Positions 7,028 to 14,645 of a stretch of 64,000 bases of DNA are shown piece after piece (position 1 is the first letter of the stretch; every line of letters begins with the position of its first letter). The notes under the pieces were generated by a model. It was not told the DNA's origin, did not search any database, and was given only the letters and a program-made list of their open reading frames with translations. The position numbers and the translations under genes were made by a program. The stretch lies in assembly GCA_002869065.1 (NCBI GenBank), contig PKTR01000002.1, forward strand, positions 310,001-374,000, given 5' to 3'. This stretch comes from Hyphomicrobiales bacterium. Lineage in GTDB: Bacteria > Pseudomonadota > Alphaproteobacteria > Rhizobiales > Rhodobiaceae.

Positions 7028-9409
7028 TTACTTGGCGCTCTTCTCCTTGGCATAGGCGTTGAGCACCTTGTTCATGACTTCCTGATGCTGGTCGTTGTTG
7101 ACGAACCCAGGTGTGTTCACCTTCGACCAGAGGTCTTCGTTGGTCATGTTCTGGTGGCAGCCCATGCAAAGGCCCGTGCGCTCCATCTTTTCGCGCATAT
7201 CCTGCGGCAGCGGACCCGTCAGCGGCCAATGCGAGCCGATGGTGACGAGCTGCTTGCCGTCCCGCGTGATGATCTGCGACAGGTCGTGATCAAGCGTCGG
7301 GACAGGTTGCGACTGGAGCTGGGTCTTCTGCGGAATGGTTTCGCCCAGAGCGGTTTCGAGATCGACGGTGAAGCCCTTCTCGTAACCCTTCATGAAGCGA
7401 CCATCCGAGATGCCGTAGCCAAGCGCCTTCGGATTGTCGTGGCAGCTCTCACATGTGCGGGCTTCACGACCGGCCGTGTGCGGCTGGACGGCGGCATGGT
7501 CAAGACCCTTGGTGCCGCCGGCGTCAGGCGTCATCCAGGTTTCGTTATGGGCGACAGTCTTGCCGTCCTTGTCGATAACCGTGGTGATGACCTGGCAACC
7601 AGGCATCAGCGGGCTGACGCGACCTTCGCCATTGATGCCAAGCGTCGGTTCTTCCCAACGCAGGTACGAGCGGGTCTCGGAGACTTTGCCCGCGGACTTC
7701 AGGCCGTTTGTGCCCAGCTTGTTGTCCTCGGTCAGGCCATCGGGGCCGCGCGAGTTGGCGTTGTTGATCCAGTCGACGTCGGTCTTGCCTTCAGAGTAAT
7801 CGACGGTGATGTGGCAGCCGTAGCACTGCGGAGCCCAGTCCGCGTGGCAGGCGTAGCATTCCATCGATTCCATGTGCTTGCCGACATTCATCATGGCGAC
7901 CTGAGCGTTCAGGTTCTTCCAGGTCTTGTCGGTGGCGATCTGCTTGAGCACCGGGATCTCGAAGTCGAGGCCGGAAGCCGAATGCAGGACCACTTTCTTG
8001 CCGCTCTTGACGACGTTACCGAGCGGGTTGCCGCGGGCACTCAGGAGATACCCGTCTTCGGCTTCATACTCGGTGGCGAACGCCATGAAGTCCGGCAGTT
8101 CGTCAGCAAGGCCGCGACCCTTGTCGCCGATGTCCTTGGCATGCTCTTCGGCATAACCGAGCGGCAGTTCCCAAGGATATTTCGACACGGTGCCGTGGCA
8201 GTCTTCGCACTCGATCTCGACCTGCGCCAGCGTGGTACCCGGCAGGTTGCCGTCGCCGTGCATGTCGATCGAGGTGTGGCAGTCCTGGCACAGAAGTCCG
8301 CCTTCCGGATTGCCCGGCCGGCTCTGCTTCTGATGGTGCAGATCGTCCTTGATGAAGACGTAGTTCTTGGTGTGCAGCTTGGGCTGCTTGCCACCCTTTT
8401 CATCGTACGGCGACCCGTACGGGAACTCCATGATGCCCTGATAGCTCACGCCAATCCGCTTGCCGCGGTTGTGGCACGAGTTGCAGGTCTCGGCCGGAAT
8501 ACCCGAATACTCGATATCGCCATGCTTGATCTTGGTCTTGCGGGTCGACTGCATGCGGTGGGTAAGCAGCTTGCCCGGCTGATCCTTGGCGATCGTCGGA
8601 TCCTTGCCCTCATAGAAGCCGTCGTTCGAATAGGGAACGTGGCACGACGAGCAGCCCGAACCGCGATAGTCGCCGCGTTTCTCACGACCGGTCACACCGA
8701 CATGGCAGCGCTGGCACTGCTGGCGCGAGTAAGTGATACCGGCGAGATTCGGATGTTCGGAGATCGAGTCGACATCGACGGCCGGAACCTGCTCGACTTC
8801 GGTCGGCATCTGATCCGGATGATCGGCGATGAACTTCTCCATGTAGTCCTTGTACGCCTCGGTACCGACGGTCGGCCGCGGGCCGTCCTCGTCCTTGATG
8901 GCGTAGTTGGCCCAGACGACCTTGTGGTCCTTCTGGACGCCCCAGGACCACAAATTGCCCTGCAGCTTGCCGGCTTCGGTGTTCATCAGCGACTTCGAGA
9001 GACGCTCGGCATAGCCTTCGTGGCACTGGCCGCACGCTTTTTCCGCCGCGCCCCAGATCGCGCCAGGGTCGGAGTAGAACATGTGCGGGCCGCCCGCTTC
9101 GGTCAGCGCCTTGGGCGCGCCGCTGTGGGCCTCGTCGGCCGTGGTTGCGCTCGGGTTGCCGCCATGACAGACGACACAGCCACCCGGGTCGCTGTAGTCA
9201 TGACCCATCGCTTCGATGGTGTCCTGCATCGGACCGTCGGAGAAACGCTCGATGCCCTCGTGACAGGACATGCAGCCTTTTTCCTTGGCCAGTTCGGACG
9301 TCACCGTCATGACTTCCTTCGGCTCCTCAGCCTTCGGCTCTTCCGCCGCGAATGAGGGGCCCGCAACAAGCCATGCAGCCGTCCCGAGTATTGCGAGTAG
9401 TTTTTTCAC
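7028..9409 (-). CDS. Dodecaheme c-type cytochrome, periplasmic, unknown substrate
   Basis: Large multiheme cytochrome of 793 residues with exactly twelve CxxCH heme sites (CMSCH, CVVCH, CGQCH, CQRCH, CSSCH, CNSCH, CQDCH, CEDCH, CYACH, CYGCH, CESCH, CMGCH). No CxxCK or long-spaced heme site is present, and the only other cysteine lies in MPGCQVITTV. An N-terminal signal peptide (KKLLAILGTAAWLVAGPSFA) exports it to the periplasm. No C-terminal membrane anchor is seen. GTG at 9407-9409 is preferred because GGAGG lies five bases upstream; the ATGs at 9421 and 9427 lie over or before this ribosome site. Likely role: respiratory electron transfer or an anaerobic reductase; substrate unknown. It directly follows ccmFH-ccmI, which probably serve its heme attachment. 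Confidence 0.88.
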   Translation of the reverse strand: MKKLLAILGTAAWLVAGPSFAAEEPKAEEPKEVMTVTSELAKEKGCMSCHEGIERFSDGPMQDTIEAMGHDYSDPGGCVVCHGGNPSATTADEAHSGAPKALTEAGGPHMFYSDPGAIWGAAEKACGQCHEGYAERLSKSLMNTEAGKLQGNLWSWGVQKDHKVVWANYAIKDEDGPRPTVGTEAYKDYMEKFIADHPDQMPTEVEQVPAVDVDSISEHPNLAGITYSRQQCQRCHVGVTGREKRGDYRGSGCSSCHVPYSNDGFYEGKDPTIAKDQPGKLLTHRMQSTRKTKIKHGDIEYSGIPAETCNSCHNRGKRIGVSYQGIMEFPYGSPYDEKGGKQPKLHTKNYVFIKDDLHHQKQSRPGNPEGGLLCQDCHTSIDMHGDGNLPGTTLAQVEIECEDCHGTVSKYPWELPLGYAEEHAKDIGDKGRGLADELPDFMAFATEYEAEDGYLLSARGNPLGNVVKSGKKVVLHSASGLDFEIPVLKQIATDKTWKNLNAQVAMMNVGKHMESMECYACHADWAPQCYGCHITVDYSEGKTDVDWINNANSRGPDGLTEDNKLGTNGLKSAGKVSETRSYLRWEEPTLGINGEGRVSPLMPGCQVITTVIDKDGKTVAHNETWMTPDAGGTKGLDHAAVQPHTAGREARTCESCHDNPKALGYGISDGRFMKGYEKGFTVDLETALGETIPQKTQLQSQPVPTLDHDLSQIITRDGKQLVTIGSHWPLTGPLPQDMREKMERTGLCMGCHQNMTNEDLWSKVNTPGFVNNDQHQEVMNKVLNAYAKEKSAK

Positions 9410-9484
9410 GGTTGCCTCCATCGGCATGGCCCCCGAACCGTCGACAAGACGGCCGCCAAGAGCCGATTCCACCAATCGCAGGGT

Positions 9485-9541
9485 AAAAAAAGGGCCCGGA
9501 ATTCGCCCTGACCGAGGTCAGAAATTGGCGTTTCCGGGCCC
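9485..9541 (-). terminator. Terminator/attenuator between ccmI and the dodecaheme gene
   Basis: GGGCCCGGAA (9492-9501) pairs perfectly with TTCCGGGCCC (9532-9541), and the minus strand then runs into seven T residues (9491-9485). A smaller CTGAC/GTCAG hairpin sits inside. The cytochrome gene starts 75 bases further on, so it either has its own promoter or depends on readthrough. Confidence 0.8.
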
Positions 9542-9568
9542 GAAAACCGACGGCTGTCGGCTGCTGAG

Positions 9569-11005
9569 CTATTGCGCGATGCCGATTGCGCTCGCGGTTT
9601 CTTCCAACTGGGCGAGAACGGTCGTATCGCCCTCGAAATGGGTGCGTGCCGTGGCGAGTGCCGCCTCCGCACGCTCCTTGTCGTGCAGTATCGAATAGGA
9701 GCGGATCAGCATGATCCAGCCGTTGATGTCCTTCGGATTCTCCTCAAGCCGCGCGGCAAGGCCCTCGACCATGCCATCGATCATCTGGCCCTGCTCCTCT
9801 TCGCTCATCGAAGCGGCGTTGGCGATGTCTTGCTGGGTCGGGCCTTTGGGTTCAGACGCCGCGGGCTTGACCGCATCGAGGCCGAGCGCGCGAGCCGCCT
9901 CGTCGAGCTTGGCGACGATGAAGGGCGCGGCCTTGTAGCGATCGCGGGCGGTATCGAGCGAGGCACTCGCGGTCTCGTTTTCGCCGATGCGCGCCTGCAG
10001 CGTCGCCAGCTCGATCCACGACTTGTAGTCCTTCGGCTCGTTGCCGAGATTTGTTTTGAGTTCGGCGATGCGTTCCTCGACCTTGGCCTTTTCGTCGCCG
10101 AGCGCGAAATTGCCAGCCTTGGAGAGTTCGGCGGCGGTCGCATCGGGGAGCAACGTCTTCAGATCGACCTTGAGGAAGCGAGCCATATTGGTGATGTCGC
10201 GGCGAACCAGCGGCATCCACGGTGCTTCCGGCGCGGATTCCCGTTTCAACGCCATCCAGTCGGCGAGCGCGCCCTCGAAATCCTGCGTCTGCGCCTTGGC
10301 GAGCGCCAGATAATAGCGGGCGCGAGGGTCCTTCGGCCGCTTCGTGATCACCTGGGTGAAGGCGATACGGGCGGCCGGGACGACGCGGTTGCCATTCGCC
10401 AGCGTGATCGCCTCGGCATAGGCGACGACGACGCCGGGGTCTTCCTTAGACAGTTCGACGGCGTGGCGGTAGGCCTCGGCGGATTCGGTGTAATTCTGCA
10501 GCATCGCGTAGGCCTGGCCGAGCATCCACCAGTCCTCGAAATTCTTCGGATCCTTTTTGGTCTTTTCGGCCAGATAGGCGACGCGGCTCTTCAGATCGCC
10601 GCCCTTGGCGGCTTCGGCGAGCAGATCCATCTTGCGCTGGACAAGCGGCAGGTCGGGCATGGCAGGATTGCCGTAAGTCCAATAGAGGCCAAGCGAGGCG
10701 GCGCCGGCAACGACGACGACAGCGGCGGCTGCGGCCGGCATGCGGCGCACGACGCCGGGGCTGGTGTCGAGCTGGCGAGCGGCCTTCAACGTGCGGCGTT
10801 CGATCTCTTCCTCGGCGGCGCGGTATTCGTCCTCGCCGATGAGGCCACGATCGCGGTCCCGGGCCAGTTCGTCGATCTGGTCACGATAGACCGAAATCGC
10901 GTAGTCGGATTCCATGCTGACCGTCCGCTTGCGGGCGAGGAACGGACGGGCAAGCCACAGCGCGACAACCGCGGTGATGGCAGCGACGGCGAGCCAGAAC
11001 ATCAT
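9569..11005 (-). CDS. ccmI: Cytochrome c maturation protein CcmI (CycH)
   Basis: Membrane chaperone that holds apocytochrome c for heme ligation by CcmF/CcmH. 478 residues: TM helix at the N-terminus (MMFWLAVAAITAVVALWLARPF), a cytoplasmic loop with a charged coiled segment (YRDQIDELARDRDRGLIGEDEYRAAEEEIERR in parts), a second TM near residue 95-115, then a periplasmic TPR-rich domain with repeats such as NFEDWWMLGQAYAMLQNYTESAEAY and a second TPR group near the C-terminus. ATG at 11005 is chosen because AAGGAGG lies six bases upstream. This start overlaps the ccmFH stop by four bases (ATGA), so the two are translationally coupled. The window contains no ccmE or ccmABCD. Confidence 0.9.
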   Translation of the reverse strand: MMFWLAVAAITAVVALWLARPFLARKRTVSMESDYAISVYRDQIDELARDRDRGLIGEDEYRAAEEEIERRTLKAARQLDTSPGVVRRMPAAAAAVVVVAGAASLGLYWTYGNPAMPDLPLVQRKMDLLAEAAKGGDLKSRVAYLAEKTKKDPKNFEDWWMLGQAYAMLQNYTESAEAYRHAVELSKEDPGVVVAYAEAITLANGNRVVPAARIAFTQVITKRPKDPRARYYLALAKAQTQDFEGALADWMALKRESAPEAPWMPLVRRDITNMARFLKVDLKTLLPDATAAELSKAGNFALGDEKAKVEERIAELKTNLGNEPKDYKSWIELATLQARIGENETASASLDTARDRYKAAPFIVAKLDEAARALGLDAVKPAASEPKGPTQQDIANAASMSEEEQGQMIDGMVEGLAARLEENPKDINGWIMLIRSYSILHDKERAEAALATARTHFEGDTTVLAQLEETASAIGIAQ

Positions 11006-13461
11006 TGTGCCCCTCCTTCGAGAATCTTGCGGGCCGCATCGCGGTCCTCCGCGCTGAGCGCTGCGCGCCCGGCCACGTCCTTGCCGCTGCGGCGGTAGTA
11101 GGCGCCGCCGATCAGGAACGCGATGGCGATGAACAGCACCGGTGCGGCCCACAGCACGTAGGTCGTCGGCTTGACCGGCGGCTTCAGCAGAACGAAATCG
11201 CCATAGCGGTCGACGACGTAGCCTTTCACGGCAGCAGCATCATCGCCGGCCTGCAGCCGCTCGCGCACCAGGATGCGCAGGTCGCGGGCGAGCGAGGCGT
11301 TGGAGTCGAAGATCGACTCGTTCTGGCAGACGAGACAGCGCAGTTCCTTGCCGATTTCGCGAGCTTTTGCCTCCATCGCCGGATCGGGCAGCAACTCGTC
11401 GGCCGTCAGCGCAGCAGCCCGGTCGCCACCCATCGCAGCGAGCAAGCCGAGGGCGAGGATCGCGGCGGGTGCCGCCTTGCGACCGGCCTTGCTGCGGGTC
11501 GCACGATTGGCGCGGCGCGCCGGGGCGCCGATGCGCAGCCGCCGGTCGGCGAGCGACACCATGCCGGCGAACGCCATCAGCACGCCGCCGACCCACATCC
11601 ACACGACGCCCGGATTGTAATAGAAGCGCGTGACCCAACCGCCCTTGCCATCCGGATCGCCGATGACGGCATAGAGATCCCCGTGCCAACGGGTGTCGAT
11701 GGCGGCTTCGGTGGTTGCCTTGCCCTCGACCGGATACCAGCGGCGCTCGGGATACATGGTGCCGACAGCTTCATCGCCGCGCTTGACGGTGATGGTGGCG
11801 ATCTCGGCCTGATAGTTCGGGCCCTCGCCCTTGTTGACCTCGACGAGCGTGAAGCCGTAGCCGCCGACCTCGGCTACATCGCCCGGCTTCTGCACCTGGA
11901 TGCCTTCCGCCTGCCAGACGGAAATCGCTGTGACGCCGAGGATCGCAAGCGCCAGGCCGCCATGGCCGAGATAGAGCCCGTAGCTCGAGCGCGGTAGGCC
12001 GAAGGCGCGGCGCAGACCGCCGAGGAAGCCGACGCGGGCGAAGCCGGCGCGGTCGACGAAATCGCTCAGCGTTCCTGCGATCAGCCAGGCGGCGACCGCC
12101 ATGCCGGCATAGCCGAGGATATCGGCACGGCTGGCGAAGATGCCGGTCAGCACGCAGGCGCCGATTGCGGCGGCGAGCAACACATAAAGGCGCTGTACGA
12201 GGGCGCGGGCATCGGCCCGTTTCCAGGACAGCATCGGACCGATGGCGGCGACCAGCGCGACCGGTGCAAACATCGGAATGAAGGTCAGATTGAAGTAGGG
12301 CGCACCGACGGTGAGCTTTTCGCCGGTGAAGATGTCGACGAACAGCGGGTAGAGCGTGCCGACGAAGACCGCGCCGCCGCCGGCGGCCAACAGCAGATTG
12401 TTGAGCAGCAGGCTGCCTTCGCGCGAAAACGGGGTGAACAGGCCGCCGCCATTGATCGTCGAGGCGCGGGCGGCAAACAGGGCCAGCGCGCCACCGATGG
12501 CGATGATCAGCAGACCCAGAATGAACACGCCGCGTTCGGGGTCCTGCGCGAAGGCGTGCACCGAGGAAAGAATGCCGGAGCGCACCAGGAAGGTGCCGAT
12601 CAGGCTCAGCCCGAAGGTGAGGATGGCGAGCAGGATCGTCCATTTCTGCAGCGCGTCACGCTTTTCAACGACGATCGCGGAGTGCAGCAGCGCGGTGCCG
12701 AGCAGCCAGGGCATGAAGGACGCGTTTTCGACCGGATCCCAGAACCAGAAACCGCCCCAGCCGAGTTCGTAGTAGGCCCACCAGGAGCCGAGCGCGATAC
12801 CGAGCGTCAGGCCCGACCAGGCAATCAGGATCCAGGGCCGCATCCAGCGCGCCCAGCTCGGGTCGATGCGCCCGGCAATTAGCGCGCCGACGGCGAAGGA
12901 GAAAGCCGTCGAGAAACCGACATAGCCGAGATAGAGGAAGGGCGGATGGAAGGCGACGCCCGGATCCTGAAGCAACGGGTTCATGCCGCGACCGTCGACC
13001 GGCGGCGCGGGCAGACGCTCGAACGGGTTCGACGTGGCGAGAATGAAGGCGAGGAAGCCGAAACCGATGAGGGCTTGAATGGCCAGTACGCGAGCGCGCA
13101 TGCTGAGCGGGATATTGCCGCCGAACAGCGAGATCAGCACACCGAACAGCGCCAGCATGAAGACCCACAGGAGCATCGAACCCTCGTGGTTCGCCCACAC
13201 GCCGGTGACCTTGTAGAGCATCGGCTTCGTGGAATGGGAGTTCAGCGCCACGTTGGCGACGGAGAAATCGGAGACGACATAGGCGTAGACCAGCGCGGCA
13301 AAGGCACCGGTGACGGCCAGAAACTGGATTTGCGCGGCGCTGTCGGCGAACTGCATGGCGCCGACGGTGCCGCGATGGGCGCCGGCCAGAGGCACGACCG
13401 CCTGCAGCAGGGCCACCACGAGGGCAACGCAGAGCGCGAAATGGCCGAGTTCTACGATCAT
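11002..13461 (-). CDS. CcmF-CcmH fusion (cytochrome c heme lyase)
   Basis: A single 819-residue frame joining two proteins normally encoded separately. Residues 1 to about 640 are CcmF: many TM helices, with the heme-handling WWD region GGFWFWDPVENASFMPWLL and periplasmic histidines. A basic stretch (RRLRIGAPARRANRATRSKAGRK) is followed by a hydrophobic segment (AILALGLLAAM) and a CcmH domain from about residue 684. The CcmH part has the thiol motif LRCLVCQN (C709, C712), FDSNASLARDLR, and a C-terminal TM (VLWAAPVLFIAIAFLIGG). The junction contains no credible start codon or ribosome site for a separate CcmH. The topology works if the basic linker is cytoplasmic. The start overlaps the Crp/Fnr stop by four bases, and the stop overlaps ccmI by four. 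Confidence 0.88.
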   Translation of the reverse strand: MIVELGHFALCVALVVALLQAVVPLAGAHRGTVGAMQFADSAAQIQFLAVTGAFAALVYAYVVSDFSVANVALNSHSTKPMLYKVTGVWANHEGSMLLWVFMLALFGVLISLFGGNIPLSMRARVLAIQALIGFGFLAFILATSNPFERLPAPPVDGRGMNPLLQDPGVAFHPPFLYLGYVGFSTAFSFAVGALIAGRIDPSWARWMRPWILIAWSGLTLGIALGSWWAYYELGWGGFWFWDPVENASFMPWLLGTALLHSAIVVEKRDALQKWTILLAILTFGLSLIGTFLVRSGILSSVHAFAQDPERGVFILGLLIIAIGGALALFAARASTINGGGLFTPFSREGSLLLNNLLLAAGGGAVFVGTLYPLFVDIFTGEKLTVGAPYFNLTFIPMFAPVALVAAIGPMLSWKRADARALVQRLYVLLAAAIGACVLTGIFASRADILGYAGMAVAAWLIAGTLSDFVDRAGFARVGFLGGLRRAFGLPRSSYGLYLGHGGLALAILGVTAISVWQAEGIQVQKPGDVAEVGGYGFTLVEVNKGEGPNYQAEIATITVKRGDEAVGTMYPERRWYPVEGKATTEAAIDTRWHGDLYAVIGDPDGKGGWVTRFYYNPGVVWMWVGGVLMAFAGMVSLADRRLRIGAPARRANRATRSKAGRKAAPAAILALGLLAAMGGDRAAALTADELLPDPAMEAKAREIGKELRCLVCQNESIFDSNASLARDLRILVRERLQAGDDAAAVKGYVVDRYGDFVLLKPPVKPTTYVLWAAPVLFIAIAFLIGGAYYRRSGKDVAGRAALSAEDRDAARKILEGGAQ

Positions 13462-14327
13462 GACTGTGACTGCCTTTCGAACGGGGCTCCGTTGAAGAAC
13501 CGGCCGCGCGCCGAGGGCCCGGCCGAGGGGTCGGATGCGGGATGGTCGTCGCCCCCGCCATTGTGGCGGGCGGCCTCGGCGGCGGGCCTCAAACCGGCGG
13601 CGGTCGGCGCGCGGCCGGCAAGACCGTCGAGGTCGTGGACGACGAAATCGGTCGGTGAAAGGAACGTCACCAGCCGGCTCTTGCGAATACGGGTAAACAG
13701 GCGACTGACCGTCTCGGCGTTGAGGCCGAGATAGTCGGCGATGTCCTCGCGGCTCAACGGCAGCGTGACGCGATAGCCGCCGGGACAGGGATCGCCCAGC
13801 CGATAGGTCATTTCGGCAAGGAACAGCGCGACACGTTCCAGACCGTCGAAGCGGCCGAGCATGATGAGATTGGCGTTGGAGCGCTCGAGCTGGACGTGGG
13901 TGGCGCGGAACAGGCTGGCCGACAGGGCCGGCGCGAGCCCGGTGGATATCATCGCCGCGAGATCGATTTCGCAAAGCTGGCTGGGGGCCAGAATGTCGAC
14001 CCAGGATTCGACGCCTTCGGCACCGCCAACGGGACAGAGGATATCGCCGGATGTGTTCAGGCTGGTGATCTGGCGGCGACCGTCGGCAAGCGTTGTCGAC
14101 AGGCCGACGAGGCCGCTGACCACCACCCACAGACGGCGGCAGGGATTGAGACCGCCGACGAGACGCGTGCCGCGGGCGAGCGAGATCAGCCGCTGCGGGC
14201 TGACCCCAGTCTCGTCTCGGGCTGCGGTGATGTGGGGTTTGAGCGGGCAACGCGCCAATTCACAGCAGCCGCAATCGTGCTCCTCGGGCGCGGAATACGC
14301 CACATTGGTCTTGCGTGCTGCGAACAT
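13458..14327 (-). CDS. Crp/Fnr-family regulator with N-terminal cysteine cluster
   Basis: 289-residue regulator. N-terminus has C19, C21, C22 and C27 (HDCGCCELARC), with further cysteines at 63, 98 and 119. The spacing C19-X2-C22-X4-C27 plus a later cysteine is close to the oxygen-sensing [4Fe-4S] arrangement of Fnr, so a redox-labile cluster is plausible but unproven. A cyclic-nucleotide-fold domain follows, then the helix-turn-helix LPLSREDIADYLGLNAETVSRLF with the E--SR recognition pattern of Fnr/FixK proteins. The last 50 residues are a Gly/Pro/Ala-rich tail beyond the usual end. It overlaps ccmFH by four bases (ATGA), so the regulator is made with the heme lyase it probably controls. Confidence 0.88.
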   Translation of the reverse strand: MFAARKTNVAYSAPEEHDCGCCELARCPLKPHITAARDETGVSPQRLISLARGTRLVGGLNPCRRLWVVVSGLVGLSTTLADGRRQITSLNTSGDILCPVGGAEGVESWVDILAPSQLCEIDLAAMISTGLAPALSASLFRATHVQLERSNANLIMLGRFDGLERVALFLAEMTYRLGDPCPGGYRVTLPLSREDIADYLGLNAETVSRLFTRIRKSRLVTFLSPTDFVVHDLDGLAGRAPTAAGLRPAAEAARHNGGGDDHPASDPSAGPSARGRFFNGAPFERQSQS

Positions 14328-14345
14328 GACTGCCTCGTCCCCCGG

Positions 14346-14397
14346 GACCCGCGGCCTTGAGCGGGTCTACCCGTCACCTCCCCGGTGAGCGGAGGTG
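14346..14397 (-). promoter_or_regulatory. Two hairpins in the probable leader of the Crp/Fnr-ccmFH mRNA
   Basis: GACCCGC/GCGGGTC (14346-14352, 14361-14367) and CACCTCC/GGAGGTG (14375-14381, 14391-14397) form consecutive 7-bp stems 20-70 bases upstream of the Crp/Fnr start. They would be part of the 5' leader if transcription starts further upstream. Confidence 0.45.
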
Positions 14398-14401
14398 AGC
14401 G

Positions 14402-14465
14402 GTGCGATCGCGCAGCCAGTTCTGAGGGGCGGAATATTGCGACGATTTGGCTGGCGCGATCGCAC
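14402..14465. promoter_or_regulatory. Paired GCGATCGC palindromes, candidate operators
   Basis: A perfect 12-bp inverted repeat, GTGCGATCGCGC (14402-14413) and GCGCGATCGCAC (14454-14465). Each arm contains the 8-bp palindrome GCGATCGC, with centres 52 bases apart, about five helical turns. Located 75-140 bases upstream of the Crp/Fnr start. No protein is assigned. Confidence 0.55.
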
Positions 14466-14504
14466 ACCGGCGTTCAGCCGATGGACGCGACTCTAGTGGG
14501 GGGA

Positions 14505-14573
14505 TGTAACGCCGCTTTTTCGTCCGAGCCGTCCGGAGGTTACAAATGATGGCGAGATGTAACGAAATGTAAC
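14505..14573. promoter_or_regulatory. Cluster of four TGTAAC motifs
   Basis: TGTAAC occurs at 14505-14510, in reverse at 14539-14544, and at 14558-14563 and 14568-14573. The last two are a direct repeat of ATGTAACGA with a 10-base period, the geometry typical of tandem OmpR-family response regulator sites. The OmpR-type regulator at 17056-17796 is an obvious candidate. The rest of the 318-base gap between the Crp/Fnr and kinase genes holds nothing else recognisable. Confidence 0.5.
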
Positions 14574-14645
14574 GACGGCCTCGGGTGTGTCGCGAAAAGC
14601 CTTAATCCACGGGCTCGCTGGCGTCTTTGACGTTCGGCAAGCGGA

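Noticed and set aside
6890-9355. 821-codon open frame on the plus strand, opposite the dodecaheme cytochrome gene
   Set aside because: Its sequence is an antisense shadow of a gene with twelve ordered heme motifs; the product has no domain and such frames are common in GC-rich DNA.
7028-9409. Possible CxxCK or CX15CH heme site that would explain a special lyase
   Set aside because: All cysteines were checked: twelve CxxCH pairs and one lone Cys in MPGCQ; no such site exists.
14328-14645. Fnr/FixK box in the promoter of the Crp/Fnr operon
   Set aside because: No TTGAT-N4-ATCAA or close variant found by eye.
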